Source: Gibbsiella quercinecans
Lineage (GTDB): Bacteria; Pseudomonadota; Gammaproteobacteria; Enterobacterales; Enterobacteriaceae
DNA: 64,000 bases
Assembly (NCBI RefSeq): GCF_002291425.1
Contig: NZ_CP014136.1
Coordinates: forward strand, 3,844,001-3,908,000
Direction: 5' to 3'
The position numbers were made by a program, and so were the translations under genes. Each line of letters starts with the position of its first letter. Position 1 is the stretch's first letter. The notes under the pieces were generated by a model. That model had not been told where the DNA came from. It worked only from the letters and a program-made list of their open reading frames with translations, and did no database searches. Of the stretch, positions 29,090 to 40,652 are shown in pieces.

Positions 29090-29273
29090 CCAGCTTAATG
29101 TTTGCGAAGTGGGCGGCGGAAAGGATGAGGTAACATTCAGAGCGCCAGGCGCTCATGTCATTGGTCACTAGCGAACCTTTGCCCGTGCTGCGAACAGCAG
29201 GACGAGCGTAACAAATATGGGCGCTTCAAGCCCCTCATTGATTATTTCAAGGCCGCCCGGCAATCCCTGGCGG

Positions 29274-30122
29274 TTATACCAATTTTTTCATCAATTGTTC
29301 GCTGTGGCGGATGCGATCGCGCGCGTGATCGGGATCGTGCTGGATCAGCGCCATGAAGAGCAGATCGGTCAGCGCGAACTGCGCCGTGCTGGAAGAGATC
29401 GCTGCGCTGCGGGTATTGGGCTCTTCGGCAATGGTATACAGGCAGTGATCGGCCCGCTGCTGCAGGGCGTTGGGGGTAAAGCTGGTTAACGCCAGCACGC
29501 TGGCGCCGGCAAGGCGCGCCTCTTCCGCCGCCAGATTCACTTCCCGCCGCGCACCGCTGAATGAAATCGCCACCAGCAAATCCTGTTTTTCCATCGCCTG
29601 CACCGCGGCCAACTGCACGTGGGTATCCGCTTCGGCAGTGGCCATCACCCCGATTTTAAGCAGCTTGAAGCAAAAATCCTTGGCCACCAGGCTGGAGGCG
29701 CCCACGCCCACCAGGATAATGCGCCGCGCCTGGCGCAGCATCTCCAGCGCTTGCGCCAGGCGATCCTCACTGTTGATATCAAGCGTAGCACGCAGCGCCG
29801 CCTGCTTTTCGGCCAGCAGTTTTTCGCCCACGGTCTTCAGCGCGTCACTGCTGAGGATCTGGTTGTGCACCGGCACCACCGTCTCTGCTGGCGCATGGGC
29901 CAGGGTTTCATTGAGCGCCAGTTTCAGCGCCGGGAAGCCTTTGTAGCCCATTTTTTGGGCGAATTTCACCACCGCTGACTGGCTCACTCCGATGAGATCG
30001 GCCAGCTTTTGCGAACTGATATGGCAAACCTGCTCGGTATTGTGCAAAAGAAAGTCCGCCAGTTTGCGATCGTTCTGCGCCAACGTTGGGTACAGTTGGC
30101 GAATGCGCAGTAAGGTATTCAT
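29274..30122 (-). CDS. yfhH: RpiR/MurR-family regulator, YfhH type
   Basis: A 282-aa regulator with an N-terminal RpiR helix-turn-helix (residues 1-75, KLADLIGVSQSAVVKFAQKMGYKGF) and a C-terminal sugar isomerase (SIS) sensor domain (IILVGVGASSLVAKDF, LLVAISFSG). Its length and its closing RIRHSEQLMKKLV resemble E. coli YfhH, which sits at the same genomic position. I start it at ATG 30122, preceded by GGAAAGGA. It is divergent from murQ, which suggests control of N-acetylmuramic acid recycling through a 6-phosphate sugar ligand. Confidence 0.88.
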   Translation of the reverse strand: MNTLLRIRQLYPTLAQNDRKLADFLLHNTEQVCHISSQKLADLIGVSQSAVVKFAQKMGYKGFPALKLALNETLAHAPAETVVPVHNQILSSDALKTVGEKLLAEKQAALRATLDINSEDRLAQALEMLRQARRIILVGVGASSLVAKDFCFKLLKIGVMATAEADTHVQLAAVQAMEKQDLLVAISFSGARREVNLAAEEARLAGASVLALTSFTPNALQQRADHCLYTIAEEPNTRSAAISSSTAQFALTDLLFMALIQHDPDHARDRIRHSEQLMKKLV

Positions 30123-30270
30123 TGAATCCTTTCCTTTGAGCCAGCGGAGGCTGGCAGTCAAAAAAACGTTAAATTTTTCCGTGCGTACGCATTTAAAATA
30201 GCAAATAGCGCTCGCTTTGTTGCATAAAGTATTCAAAAATTAATCAATTAGAGAATCGAAAGGTGATGAG

Positions 30271-31170
30271 ATGGATTTAGGGGCTTTAGTATCAGAAACC
30301 CGCAATCCGGCGACCATGGCGCTTGATGAGATGAGCACGCTGGAGATGGTAGCCTGCTTTAACCGGGAAGATCACAACGTGCCGGAGGCAGTGGCGCAGG
30401 TGCTGCCGGCGATCGCGCAGGCGGTGGATCTGGCCGCGGCGGCACTGCAGGCCGGCGGGCGCTTAATCTACCTGGGGGCGGGCACCAGCGGCCGCCTGGG
30501 GGTACTGGACGCTTCGGAATGCCCACCGACCTTTGGCGTGCCGCATGGCATGGTGGTGGGGCTGATCGCTGGCGGGCCGGGTGCGCTGCTGAAAGCGGTG
30601 GAAGGGGCGGAAGATAACGCCGCCTTGGGCGAAGAAGACCTGCGGGCGTTAAACCTGGCCGCTACCGATATGGTGATTGGCCTGGCCGCTTCCGGGCGCA
30701 CGCCGTATGTGATCGGCGCATTGCGCTATGCGAGCCAGCTGGGCTGCCCGACGGCGGCTATTTCCTGCAACCCCGGTTCGCCGATAGCAAAAGAAGCGCA
30801 GGTGGCTATTTCCCCGGTGGTCGGCCCTGAAGCGCTGACCGGCTCCACGCGCATGAAGTCCGGCACTGCGCAAAAGCTGGTGTTGAATATGATCTCAACC
30901 GGCGCGATGGTCAAACTGGGCAAGGTGTATCAGAACCTGATGGTGGATGTGAAAGCCACCAATGAAAAGTTAGTGGATCGCGCCTGCCGTATCGTCGTCG
31001 AAGCCACTGGCGCGGAACGCAGCGTGGCGCAGGCGGCGCTGGCGCAAACGGGGTTTGAGGTAAAACCGGCGATCCTGATGATACTGGCCGGCGTTGACGC
31101 ACCCGAAGCGCAGCGGCGTTTGCGCCAGCACCAGGGCTATTTGCGTGCGGCGTTAGGCCCGCAGCTCTGA
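30271..31170 (+). CDS. murQ: N-acetylmuramic acid 6-phosphate etherase
   Basis: A 299-aa enzyme that cleaves the lactyl ether of MurNAc-6-phosphate to GlcNAc-6-phosphate in cell-wall recycling. The SIS domain has [36 protein letters not shown] and [12 protein letters not shown] with the catalytic Glu and Lys region. Family length is normal. No murP transporter follows; pgpC is next. The divergent partner is the YfhH-type regulator. Confidence 0.95.
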   Translation: MDLGALVSETRNPATMALDEMSTLEMVACFNREDHNVPEAVAQVLPAIAQAVDLAAAALQAGGRLIYLGAGTSGRLGVLDASECPPTFGVPHGMVVGLIAGGPGALLKAVEGAEDNAALGEEDLRALNLAATDMVIGLAASGRTPYVIGALRYASQLGCPTAAISCNPGSPIAKEAQVAISPVVGPEALTGSTRMKSGTAQKLVLNMISTGAMVKLGKVYQNLMVDVKATNEKLVDRACRIVVEATGAERSVAQAALAQTGFEVKPAILMILAGVDAPEAQRRLRQHQGYLRAALGPQL

Positions 31171-31299
31171 TGGCCGGCGTTGGGGCCGTGCCGGTATTCG
31201 GAATGCGGCCTCAGTTGTATCTGCCCGGCGGGGTGATTACGATAGCCGCTGGGTGCATGTTTGCCCGAATGCTGGGTTTACTCTCTAAAGGAGTCAGGT

Positions 31300-31956
31300 T
31301 TGAATGACCAACAGGGCCAGGAGGCCATAGAAGGTTACCGCATCGTCTTTTTCGATCTGGACGGTACGTTGCATCAGGAAGACATGTTCGGCAGCTTTCT
31401 GCGCTTTTTGCTGCGTAATATGCCATTGAACCTGCTGTTGGTGGTGCCGCTGTTGCCAATCGTCGGGCTGGCCATGCTGGTGATGGGGCGCGCGGCGCGC
31501 TGGCCGATGAGCGTGCTGCTGTGGGCCATTACCTTCGGCCGTCGCGAAGCCCGGTTGAAAGCGCTGGAGCAACAGTTTGTCAGCGAGTTCCGCGCGAAGG
31601 TCACTGCTTTTCCCGTGGTGCAGTTGCGCCTGCGGCAATACCTTGAATCGCACGATGCGCAGGTGTGGTTGATCACCGGCTCGCCAGAGCGCCTGGTGGA
31701 GCAGGTCTATCGTGATTCGGCTTTTTTGCCCGGGGTGCGGCTGGTGGGCAGCCAGATGGCGCGCCGCCACGGCGGCTGGGTGCTGGCGATGCGCTGTCTT
31801 GGCGTGCAGAAAGTGGTGCAGTTGGAACAGCGGTTGGGCGCACCGCTCAAGCTGTACAGTGGCTACAGCGACAGCAAGCAAGACAACCCGCTGCTGTTTT
31901 TTTGCGAACACCGTTGGCGGGTGAGCAAGAAGGGTGAACTGCAGCAGTTGGAATGA
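31300..31956 (+). CDS. pgpC: Phosphatidylglycerophosphatase C
   Basis: A 218-aa membrane-associated HAD phosphatase that makes phosphatidylglycerol. Motif I is FFDLDGTLHQED; motif II is in WLITGSP; motif III/IV is YSGYSDSKQDNPLL. A hydrophobic segment at about residues 42-62 fits a membrane anchor. I start it at TTG 31300, 8 nt after AAGGAG; no ATG fits better. Confidence 0.92.
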   Translation: MNDQQGQEAIEGYRIVFFDLDGTLHQEDMFGSFLRFLLRNMPLNLLLVVPLLPIVGLAMLVMGRAARWPMSVLLWAITFGRREARLKALEQQFVSEFRAKVTAFPVVQLRLRQYLESHDAQVWLITGSPERLVEQVYRDSAFLPGVRLVGSQMARRHGGWVLAMRCLGVQKVVQLEQRLGAPLKLYSGYSDSKQDNPLLFFCEHRWRVSKKGELQQLE

Positions 31957-31958
31957 AA

Positions 31959-31980
31959 AAAGGGCGGATTTCCGCCCTTT
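31959..31980. terminator. Terminator of pgpC
   Basis: AAAGGGCGGA (31959-31968) pairs with TCCGCCCTTT (31971-31980) around a 2-nt centre; T-rich bases follow. Confidence 0.75.
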
Positions 31981-32057
31981 GTTGTTTCTGGCGGCGTAGC
32001 CTAATCATGGCTGCGGGCACTCACGCAGCATTGCCGGGCTTCGCCGGGTGTGTATAA

Positions 32058-32597
<540 letters not shown>

Positions 32598-32613
32598 GCG
32601 TGGGCCATGCGGC

Positions 32614-34080
32614 TCACCGCTGCTGATTGAGCGCCAGCTCCGGCGCAACGGCCGGGTAGCTATACTTCTGCGTTGCCGCCTTCTTTTCTTTTTCCACCAG
32701 ATACCCTACCAGGCTGACGTGATAGCGGCGGATATTCTCTACGTAAGAGTAAGCCTCGCGCCCGCGCGCGTAGCCGTAGGTCAGATGCGGGTAGTAGCGT
32801 TTTTGGCTGAGCATCGGCAGGCGTTGTTTTACATCCACCCAACTGTCCGGGTTGCCTTTTTGCATTTTTGTCAGCTTGCGGGCATCCAGCATATGGCCCC
32901 AGCCCATGTTATAGGCAGCCAAAGCAAACCAGATGCGCTCATCTTCCGGCACGCTGTCCGGCACCTTGTCCATCAGGCGCCGCAGGTAGAGCGCGCCGCC
33001 CTGGATGCTTTCTTCCGGATCCAGGCGATTATTAACCCCCAGCCCATCGGCCGTGGCGCGTGTCAGCATCATCAGACCGCGCACGCCGGTAGGGGAGGTG
33101 GCCTGCGGGTTCCAGTGTGATTCCTGATAGGCGATCGCCGCCAGCAACTTCCAATCGATCTCGTTGGCATAGTGTTCAAACAGCGTGCGGAAGTTCGGCA
33201 ACACGGTATCGATCGCTGAGAGGAACGTCTTGGTATCGACATAATCAAAGCTGCCAACGTGGCCAAGGTATTTTTCTTCCAGCTTTGCCAGCGTGCCGTC
33301 TTCCACCATCTTGCTATAGAAATCGAGCATCGCAGCGTACAGGCTGTCGTCATTCGCGCGTTTGAAATACCAGGTGACGGGCTCTTCGTCGGTAACGTCG
33401 AACGCCACCGCCAACTGTGGGTGGATGCGCTGCAGCAGGGCGATCGTCACCGAATCGCCCACGGTGTAATCCAGCTTGTTGTCGGCAACCTGTTCGAGCA
33501 ACTCTTTTGAGGTTTGGTCGCTGGCGGCTTCCCAACTGAGCGCCGGGAAGGCGGCCTGCTTGAGCTGTTTCAGCGTGCTGGCATGCGCCGAGCCGGAAGC
33601 AACCCCCAGCCGGCCTTTGATATCGGCAAAGCTTTTCGGCCGCGGCGTGCCCAGGCGATAGACCAACTGCTGGGAAACAGAGTAATAAGCCGGGCCGGTG
33701 CGCGCACGGCTGATGCGCTCCTGGTTGTAGATCAGCCCGGCGGCCAACAGATCGGCATCGCCGTCGTCCAGATCGTCAAACAGGTCGTTGATGTTCTGGC
33801 GCGCCTGCACCACCAGCTTCACGCCGAGGTAATCGGCAAAGCGTTTTGCCAGCTCGTAGTCAAGCCCTCCCGGCCCTTGCGGGGTCGAGAAGTAGGTGAC
33901 CGGTGAATTTAACGTGCTAATCCGTAGTTCCCCACGGGATTTGATGGCATCAAGTTGCCCACCTTGCCCACTGCGCCAGGCAATATTGGGCCATAAGGCA
34001 AGCGCCAGGAGCAAGGCGACAATACCGATCAGTATGTAATTTATTTTTATACGTTTCAAAAAGTTATCCGCTGGTGACAC
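32614..34080 (-). CDS. mltF: Membrane-bound lytic murein transglycosylase F
   Basis: A 488-aa peptidoglycan lyase. An N-terminal membrane anchor (residues 14-30) precedes a periplasmic solute-binding-like domain (residues 45-265) and a C-terminal lysozyme-like domain with the catalytic Glu in [23 protein letters not shown]. It is divergent from purL. Confidence 0.94.
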   Translation of the reverse strand: MSPADNFLKRIKINYILIGIVALLLALALWPNIAWRSGQGGQLDAIKSRGELRISTLNSPVTYFSTPQGPGGLDYELAKRFADYLGVKLVVQARQNINDLFDDLDDGDADLLAAGLIYNQERISRARTGPAYYSVSQQLVYRLGTPRPKSFADIKGRLGVASGSAHASTLKQLKQAAFPALSWEAASDQTSKELLEQVADNKLDYTVGDSVTIALLQRIHPQLAVAFDVTDEEPVTWYFKRANDDSLYAAMLDFYSKMVEDGTLAKLEEKYLGHVGSFDYVDTKTFLSAIDTVLPNFRTLFEHYANEIDWKLLAAIAYQESHWNPQATSPTGVRGLMMLTRATADGLGVNNRLDPEESIQGGALYLRRLMDKVPDSVPEDERIWFALAAYNMGWGHMLDARKLTKMQKGNPDSWVDVKQRLPMLSQKRYYPHLTYGYARGREAYSYVENIRRYHVSLVGYLVEKEKKAATQKYSYPAVAPELALNQQR

Positions 34081-34225
34081 ATAAACACCGCTGGTTTTTT
34101 ACCGCAAATTTGTTATGGTTAAATCAACAGTGTCGGGGCATTTTGCGCAACAAAACGCCAGTGTGCAACTTTATTGACACGTTATGACAATTTGCCGGGC
34201 CGGTGCGCTTTTATTAATTATCACC

Positions 34226-34264
34226 GCGCAAACGGTTTCGTCTGCGGCGTTGATTCTCTATAAT
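34226..34264 (+). promoter_or_regulatory. PurR box and -10 of purL
   Basis: GCGCAAACGGTTTCGT (34226-34241) is a near-consensus PurR operator, almost that of E. coli purL. A TATAAT -10 follows at 34259-34264, so the operator overlaps the expected -35. Confidence 0.85.
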
Positions 34265-34338
34265 GGCGCGCGTTTTCCCCCTGTTGCGCCCAATGAAGTG
34301 CTGAAGTCAGTTGCTTCGAAGACGAGAGAACTTTGATT

Positions 34339-37300
34339 ATGGAAATACTGCGTGGTTCGCCCGCTTTGTCGGCCTTTCGTATTACTAAACTGCTGTCCCG
34401 CTTTCAGGACGCTCAACTTCCGGTTAGTGATATTTACGCCGAATACGTTCACTTTGCCGATGTCAGCGCGCCGCTAAGCGCTGAAGAGCACGCCAAACTG
34501 CAGCGCCTGCTCAAATACGGCCCCTCTCTCGCCGAACACGCCCCTGAAGGGCGGCTGCTGCTGGTGACCCCGCGCCCCGGCACCATTTCGCCGTGGTCTT
34601 CCAAAGCGACCGATATTGCCCGTAACTGCGGCCTGGCGCAGGTTGTGCACCTGGAGCGCGGCCTGGCGTTTTACGTCACTGCGCCGCAGTTGGCGCCGGC
34701 TCAGTGGCAGCAACTGGCGGCGCTGCTGCACGATCGCATGATGGAAACCGTATTCAGCGATTTGCAGCAGGCCGAGCAACTGTTTTCCCATCATCAACCG
34801 GCGCCGTACCAGACGGTGGACGTGTTGGGTGAAGGGCATGCGGCGCTGGAGCAGGCCAACATCCGGCTGGGGCTGGCGTTGGCGCAGGATGAAATCGACT
34901 ATCTGCTGCAGGCCTTTACCGGCCTGGGGCGCAACCCGACCGACATCGAACTGTATATGTTCGCGCAGGCCAACTCCGAGCACTGTCGCCACAAAATTTT
35001 CAATGCCGATTGGATCATCGACGGCGAACAGCAGCCCAAATCGCTGTTCAAAATGATCAAGAACACCTTCGAGAAAACCCCCGACTACGTGCTGTCTGCC
35101 TATAAGGACAACGCCGCGGTGATGGAAGGCTCATCGGTTGGGCGTTTCTTCGCTGCGCCGGAAAACGGCAAATATGATTACCATCAGGAAGATGCGCATA
35201 TCCTGATGAAGGTGGAAACCCACAACCACCCAACGGCGATCTCGCCGTGGCCAGGCGCGGCAACCGGCTCCGGCGGTGAGATCCGCGATGAAGGTGCTAC
35301 CGGGCGTGGCGCCAAGCCTAAAGCGGGCTTGGTGGGATTCTCGGTTTCCAACCTGCGCATTCCGGGGTTTGAACAGCCGTGGGAGCAGGATTTCGGCAAG
35401 CCGGCACGCATTGTGACCGCGCTTGATATCATGACCGACGGCCCGCTGGGCGGCGCAGCGTTTAACAACGAATTCGGCCGTCCGGCGCTGGTGGGCTACT
35501 TCCGCACCTATGAAGAACAGGTCAACAGCCACAACGGCGTTGAGCTGCGCGGTTACCATAAACCGATCATGCTGGCCGGCGGTATCGGCAACATTCGTGC
35601 CGAACACGTGCAGAAAGGGGAAATCACCGTTGGCGCCAAGCTGGTGGTGCTGGGCGGCCCGGCGATGAACATCGGGCTGGGCGGCGGCGCGGCTTCTTCT
35701 ATGGCTTCCGGCCAGTCTGACGCCGATCTGGACTTTGCTTCGGTGCAGCGCGACAACCCGGAAATGGAGCGCCGCTGCCAGGAAGTGATCGACCGCTGCT
35801 GGCAACTGGGGCAGGCGAACCCGATTCTGTTTATCCACGATGTGGGCGCCGGCGGCCTTTCGAACGCCATGCCGGAGCTGGTGAGCGACGGCGGCCGCGG
35901 TGGCCGCTTTGAGCTGCGCGATATCCTTAACGATGAGCCGGGCATGAGCCCGCTGGAAGTGTGGTGTAACGAATCTCAGGAGCGTTACGTAATGGCGGTA
36001 GCACCGGAGCAGATGGCGCAGTTCGACGAAATCTGCCGCCGTGAGCGCGCGCCGTATGCGGTGATTGGCGAAGCCACCGAAGAACAGCACCTGTCGTTGA
36101 GCGATCGCCACTTTGGCAATAAGCCTATCGATATGCCGCTGGACGTGCTGTTGGGCAAAACGCCGAAGATGACCCGCGATGTGACGCGCTTGCCGGCGCC
36201 CGGCGAAGCGATCGATCGTGCCGGCATCACCCTCGCCGATGCGGTAAAACGCGTGTTGCATTTGCCGGCCGTGGCCGAGAAAACCTTCCTGATCACCATC
36301 GGCGACCGTACCGTAACCGGCATGGTGGCGCGCGATCAGATGGTCGGCCCCTGGCAGGTGCCGGTGGCCGATTGCGCGGTGACCACCGCCAGCCTGGACA
36401 GCTATTACGGCGAGGCGATGTCGATCGGCGAACGTGCGCCGGTGGCGCTGTTGGATTTTGCCGCTTCCGGCCGCCTGGCGGTGGGCGAAGCGTTGACCAA
36501 CCTGGCGGCGACGGATATCGGCTCGCTGAAGCGCGTGAAACTTTCCGCCAACTGGATGGCCGCAGCCGGCCACCCGGGCGAAGACGCCGGCCTGTATGAT
36601 GCCGTGAAGGCGGTGGGCGAAGAACTCTGCCCGGCGCTTGGCATTACCATTCCGGTGGGCAAAGACTCCATGTCGATGAAAACCCGCTGGCAGGAAGGCA
36701 ACGAACAACGCGAGATGATTTCGCCGCTGTCGTTGGTGATCACCGCGTTCGCCCGCGTGGAAGACGTGCGCCGCACCGTGACGCCGCAGCTGCGTACGGA
36801 TAAAGGCGACACCGAACTGCTGCTGATCGATCTGGGCAACGGCCACAACGCACTGGGGGCAACGGCGCTGGCGCAGGTTTATCGCCAACTGGGTGACAAA
36901 CCGGCCGATGTGCGCAGCGCCGAACAACTGGCGGACTTCTTTAATGCCATGCAGCAGTTGGTGGCCGACGGCGCACTGCTGGCCTATCACGATCGCGCCG
37001 ACGGCGGCCTGCTGGTCACACTGGTGGAAATGGCCTTTGCCGGCCACTGCGGCGTGGAAGTGGATATTCAGGCGCTGGGCAGCGATGCGCTGGCGGCATT
37101 GTTCAATGAAGAACTGGGCGCAGTGATCCAGGTTACGGCTGAACAGCGCGCGGCGGTGCAACAGGTGTTTGCTCAGCATGGCCTGGTGGATAACGTACAC
37201 CCGATTGGCCGCGTGCAAGCGGGCGATCGCTTTGTTATCACCCAGGGCGGCAAGCCGGTGTACAGCGAAAGCCGTACCCATCTGCGCACCTGGTGGGCAG

Positions 37301-38229
37301 AGACCACCTGGCAGATGCAGCGCCTGCGTGACAACCCAGAGTGCGCCGATCAGGAACATCAGGCCAAGCAGGACGACAACGATCCGGGCCTGAACGTGAA
37401 GCTAACCTTCGCACCGGAAGAAGACGTCGCCGCGCCTTATATCGCCACCGGCGCGCGGCCGAAGGTCGCCGTGCTGCGTGAGCAGGGCGTCAACTCGCAC
37501 GTGGAAATGGCTGCGGCGTTCCACCGCGCCGGCTTCGATGCGGTGGATGTGCACATGAGCGATCTGCTGGCCGGGCGTATCGGCCTGGAAGATTTCCACA
37601 CGCTGGTGGCCTGCGGTGGGTTCTCTTACGGTGACGTGCTGGGGGCCGGGGAGGGCTGGGCGAAGTCTATCCTGTTCAATGCGCGCGTACGCGATGAATT
37701 CGAAACCTTCTTCCACCGCCCGCAGACCTTGGCATTAGGGGTGTGTAACGGTTGCCAGATGATGTCTAACCTGCGCGAACTGATCCCGGGTGCAGAGCAC
37801 TGGCCGCGCTTTGTTCGCAACCTGTCAGAGCGCTTTGAGGCGCGTTTCAGCCTGGTGGAAGTGGCGGCAAGCCCATCGCTGTTTATGGACGGTATGGCCG
37901 GTTCCCGGATGCCGATTGCGGTTTCCCACGGCGAAGGCCATGTGGAAGTGCGTGATGCCGCGCACCTGGCGGCGCTGGAAAGCAGCAGCCTGGTGGCGTT
38001 GCGGTTTGTTGATAATGCCGGCCAGGTAACCGAAACTTACCCAGCTAACCCGAATGGTTCGCCGAATGGGATCACGGCGGTGACCAGCGCCAACGGCCGC
38101 GCTACCGTGATGATGCCGCACCCGGAACGTGTGTTCCGTACGGTCAGCAACTCATGGCACCCGGATTCATGGGGTGAAGATAGCCCATGGATGCGTATGT
38201 TCCGCAATGCGCGTAAGCAATTAGGGTGA
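34339..38229 (+). CDS. purL: Phosphoribosylformylglycinamidine synthase
   Basis: A 1296-aa single-chain enzyme for the fourth step of purine synthesis (E. coli 1295). The N-terminal and two FGAM synthetase domains carry the ATP-binding EGSSVGRFF and [16 protein letters not shown] segments. The C-terminal class I glutaminase (from about residue 1040) has the nucleophile Cys in [11 protein letters not shown] and the His/Glu pair in HPERVF. I start it at ATG 34339 (MEILRGSP); a TTG two codons upstream is unlikely. Confidence 0.97.
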   Translation: MEILRGSPALSAFRITKLLSRFQDAQLPVSDIYAEYVHFADVSAPLSAEEHAKLQRLLKYGPSLAEHAPEGRLLLVTPRPGTISPWSSKATDIARNCGLAQVVHLERGLAFYVTAPQLAPAQWQQLAALLHDRMMETVFSDLQQAEQLFSHHQPAPYQTVDVLGEGHAALEQANIRLGLALAQDEIDYLLQAFTGLGRNPTDIELYMFAQANSEHCRHKIFNADWIIDGEQQPKSLFKMIKNTFEKTPDYVLSAYKDNAAVMEGSSVGRFFAAPENGKYDYHQEDAHILMKVETHNHPTAISPWPGAATGSGGEIRDEGATGRGAKPKAGLVGFSVSNLRIPGFEQPWEQDFGKPARIVTALDIMTDGPLGGAAFNNEFGRPALVGYFRTYEEQVNSHNGVELRGYHKPIMLAGGIGNIRAEHVQKGEITVGAKLVVLGGPAMNIGLGGGAASSMASGQSDADLDFASVQRDNPEMERRCQEVIDRCWQLGQANPILFIHDVGAGGLSNAMPELVSDGGRGGRFELRDILNDEPGMSPLEVWCNESQERYVMAVAPEQMAQFDEICRRERAPYAVIGEATEEQHLSLSDRHFGNKPIDMPLDVLLGKTPKMTRDVTRLPAPGEAIDRAGITLADAVKRVLHLPAVAEKTFLITIGDRTVTGMVARDQMVGPWQVPVADCAVTTASLDSYYGEAMSIGERAPVALLDFAASGRLAVGEALTNLAATDIGSLKRVKLSANWMAAAGHPGEDAGLYDAVKAVGEELCPALGITIPVGKDSMSMKTRWQEGNEQREMISPLSLVITAFARVEDVRRTVTPQLRTDKGDTELLLIDLGNGHNALGATALAQVYRQLGDKPADVRSAEQLADFFNAMQQLVADGALLAYHDRADGGLLVTLVEMAFAGHCGVEVDIQALGSDALAALFNEELGAVIQVTAEQRAAVQQVFAQHGLVDNVHPIGRVQAGDRFVITQGGKPVYSESRTHLRTWWAETTWQMQRLRDNPECADQEHQAKQDDNDPGLNVKLTFAPEEDVAAPYIATGARPKVAVLREQGVNSHVEMAAAFHRAGFDAVDVHMSDLLAGRIGLEDFHTLVACGGFSYGDVLGAGEGWAKSILFNARVRDEFETFFHRPQTLALGVCNGCQMMSNLRELIPGAEHWPRFVRNLSERFEARFSLVEVAASPSLFMDGMAGSRMPIAVSHGEGHVEVRDAAHLAALESSSLVALRFVDNAGQVTETYPANPNGSPNGITAVTSANGRATVMMPHPERVFRTVSNSWHPDSWGEDSPWMRMFRNARKQLG

Positions 38230-38249
38230 TCGCGCTGAGGTAAATCATT

Positions 38250-38364
38250 CTCACCATGCGCCGGGGCGGCGCGTCAGTGAGTGCCTGGGAGCAGAGAGCA
38301 TTCTGCGACCGGGGCGTGCTGGCGTAGCCAACTTGAAGTATGACGAGTATCAGCCTGTGTAACG
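38250..38364. repeat. Palindromic intergenic element, possible copy C
   Basis: The right end GCCAACTTGAAGTATGACGAGTAT matches, in its AACTTGAAGTATGACGAGTAT core, the intergenic element family; the left end is less certain. It lies between purL and the glmY control region. Confidence 0.4.
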
Positions 38365-38429
38365 TTGGCCGCTGCTGCGGCCAACGTGTTTTGTTGACCA
38401 CCCGCATTGTTATGCCTGATATCCGCCAT

Positions 38430-38542
38430 TGTCGGTTTTTAGCGACAAACCTGATTTTGCTTGTCGCTAAAAGGTGACATGCAATCCATTGATTTTCATG
38501 CTGTTTATATTTTCCGTATTTGGATGTCGGGTTTTGGCGACG
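38430..38542 (+). promoter_or_regulatory. Three GlrR activator sites upstream of glmY
   Basis: TGTC-N10-GACA occurs at 38430-38447 and 38462-38479, and TGTC-N10-GACG at 38525-38542. This is the known GlrR (QseF) recognition pattern. All lie about 110-250 bp before the sigma54 promoter, enhancer-like. Confidence 0.88.
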
Positions 38543-38650
38543 GTATAGCGAATTATCGTACGCCATTTGCCGGGTATTCCCCGATGAATTATCTGTGCTG
38601 TAAAATAAAACTTATTATTTTCAATTGGTTATTTTTTATTTTGCAAGTTT

Positions 38651-38664
38651 GGCACGCCACGTGC
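38651..38664 (+). promoter_or_regulatory. Sigma54 promoter of glmY
   Basis: TTTGGCACGCCACGTGCA: GG at 38651-38652 and GC at 38663-38664 are spaced by 10 nt, the -24/-12 pattern. Transcription should start near A38677. Confidence 0.88.
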
Positions 38665-38676
38665 ATTATACCCACC

Positions 38677-38840
38677 AGTTGCTCATTCAACTTTTTATGA
38701 TGGTCCGGCATAGATCGGCAACATACCTCATAAGCCCAGAATGATGCCAAAGAAATGGTGCCTATCGTCCAACCAAACCGATAACAGCCGCGCAAGCGCT
38801 TTATCAAGCATCGGGCGACACGTGGAGTGAGGCACCGCCT
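38677..38840 (+). ncRNA. glmY: Small RNA GlmY
   Basis: The RNA starts AGTTGCTCATTCAACT, a 5' hairpin close to E. coli GlmY (AGTGGCTCATTCACC), at the right distance from the sigma54 promoter and upstream of glrK. GlmY titrates the adaptor RapZ and so protects GlmZ, which activates glmS translation when glucosamine-6-phosphate is low. The start is well supported; I could not find a clear terminator, so the 3' end is an estimate. Confidence 0.75.
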
Positions 38841-38847
38841 GTATTGA

Positions 38848-39212
38848 GTTTTGGTGAAGCATTCATCAAAACCGGATGCTCTCCGCCCTGGCTGCCTGGC
38901 GCAGCAATAACGATGTCACTTGTGGTGATATCGGCCTGGGGCGAAACACAGCATCCACGCATTCCTGCTGCGGGGCACTGCGTTGCCCCGCACTTCTCTG
39001 CTTTCATCCGCTCTATAACGCCGTCCCTCACCGCCGTCTCTATTCTGTTCTGCCGACGCTGTTTTGGCGCCAAATACCGCTGCAAGGTAGGTAAATCGGT
39101 GCTTTTTTAACGCTGATTCTGGCGGGGCGCCGTGGATCAGTGGATTCTTCCCACCTGGGCTTTTTTCTTACCGGCGACTCGGTTAGCATCACAGCAGAAG
39201 AGAAACCATGAG
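38848..39212. other. Leader between glmY and glrK with two hairpins
   Basis: An 11-bp hairpin lies at 38848-38872 (GTTTTGGTGAA against TTCATCAAAAC, one G-U) and an 8-bp GC-rich one at 38970-38991 (GCGGGGCA against TGCCCCGC). No gene is seen. These may be the real GlmY terminator or attenuators between glmY and glrK. Confidence 0.45.
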
Positions 39213-40649
39213 ATGATTTCATTGAAAAAATGGCGTATATCCCCGCGCTCGCTGCGCCAACTGGTATTGATGGCCTTCCTGCTGGTATTGCTGCCATTAC
39301 TGGTTTTGGCGTATCAGGCCTACCAGAGCCTGGATCACCTGAGTGCGCAGGCGGCGGACATTAACCGCACCACGTTGGTCGATGCGCGCCGCAGTGAAGC
39401 GATGACCAGCGTGGCGCTGGAAATGGAGCGCAGCTACCGCCAATACTGCGTGCTGGTGGATCCAACGCTGGCGCGGCTTTACCAAAATCAGCGCAAGCAG
39501 TATTCACAAATGTTAGATGCCCATGCGCCGGTGCTGCCGGATGAGCGCTATTATCAAACGTTGCGCGGCCTGCTGACGCAACTGGCGGCGATAAAATGCC
39601 ACAATAGCGGCCCCGACGCCGATACCTCTGAATTGCTGGAATCTTTCTCCCGCTCAAACGCCGAAATGGTTCAGGCAACGCGCACGGTGGTATTTTCCCG
39701 CGGCCAGCAGTTGCAACGGGCAATCGCCGAGCGTGGCCAGTTCTTTGGCTGGCAGGCGCTGCTGCTGTTTCTGGTCAGCGTGCTGCTGGTGGGCTTGTTC
39801 ACCCGGATGATCATCGGCCCGGTCAAGGCGGTAGAACGCATGATCAACCGCCTTGGCGAAGGGCGAGCGTTGGGCACCACCGCAACCTTCAAGGGGCCGC
39901 GTGAACTGCGTTCCCTGGCGCAGCGCATTATCTGGTTGAGTGAGCGCCTGGCGTGGCTGGAATCACAACGCCATGAGTTTTTGCGCCATATATCGCATGA
40001 ATTGAAAACGCCATTGGCCAGCATGCGCGAGGGCACGGAGCTGCTGGCGGATGAAGTGGTCGGCTCGCTGACGCCGGATCAAAAAGAAGTGGTGGCGATC
40101 CTCGATCAGAGTAGCCGCCATCTGCAACGCCTGATCGAACAACTGCTGGACTATAACCGCAAAATGGCCGATGGGCCGGCGGAACATGAAAAGGTCGCGC
40201 TGGCTGCACTGGTCGAGGCGGTGGTCGCCGCCCACAGTTTGCCCGCGCGCGCCAAACTGATCGCAACCGATGTGGAACTCGAGGCGGAAATTTGCTGGGC
40301 AGAGCCTACGCTATTAATGCGTGTGCTGGATAATCTCTATTCCAATGCGGTGCACTACGGCAAGGAATCCGGTAACATTTGGATCCGTAGCCGCCGGGTT
40401 GGGCAACGCGTGCAGATCGATGTCGCCAATACCGGTACGCCGATTCCCGAGTCCGAACAAGCCATGATTTTTGAGCCTTTTTTCCAGGGGAGTCACCAGC
40501 GGAAAGGGGCGGTAAAAGGAAGTGGGCTGGGGTTGAGCATTGCCCGGGACTGTATCCGCCGCATGCGTGGAGAGTTGCAGTTGGTCAGCGTAGATGGCGC
40601 TGACGTCTGCTTCCGTATTGAATTGCCATTAACCGCCGAGAATGAATAA
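39213..40649 (+). CDS. glrK: Sensor histidine kinase GlrK (QseE)
   Basis: A 478-aa kinase that phosphorylates GlrR. Membrane segments lie at about residues 18-38 and 170-195 around a periplasmic sensor; a HAMP-like linker follows. The DHp box is HISHELKTPLASMREG with the phospho-His; ATPase motifs N (LLMRVLDNLYSNAVHYG) and G (KGSGLGLSIARD) are intact. I start it at ATG 39213. qseG follows after 3 nt. Confidence 0.95.
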   Translation: MISLKKWRISPRSLRQLVLMAFLLVLLPLLVLAYQAYQSLDHLSAQAADINRTTLVDARRSEAMTSVALEMERSYRQYCVLVDPTLARLYQNQRKQYSQMLDAHAPVLPDERYYQTLRGLLTQLAAIKCHNSGPDADTSELLESFSRSNAEMVQATRTVVFSRGQQLQRAIAERGQFFGWQALLLFLVSVLLVGLFTRMIIGPVKAVERMINRLGEGRALGTTATFKGPRELRSLAQRIIWLSERLAWLESQRHEFLRHISHELKTPLASMREGTELLADEVVGSLTPDQKEVVAILDQSSRHLQRLIEQLLDYNRKMADGPAEHEKVALAALVEAVVAAHSLPARAKLIATDVELEAEICWAEPTLLMRVLDNLYSNAVHYGKESGNIWIRSRRVGQRVQIDVANTGTPIPESEQAMIFEPFFQGSHQRKGAVKGSGLGLSIARDCIRRMRGELQLVSVDGADVCFRIELPLTAENE

Positions 40650-40652
40650 AAA

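Noticed and set aside
35131-37359. A 742-codon frame antisense to purL
   Set aside because: It lies wholly opposite a complete purL with clear motifs, and its own translation has low-complexity composition; long antisense frames are common in GC-rich genes.
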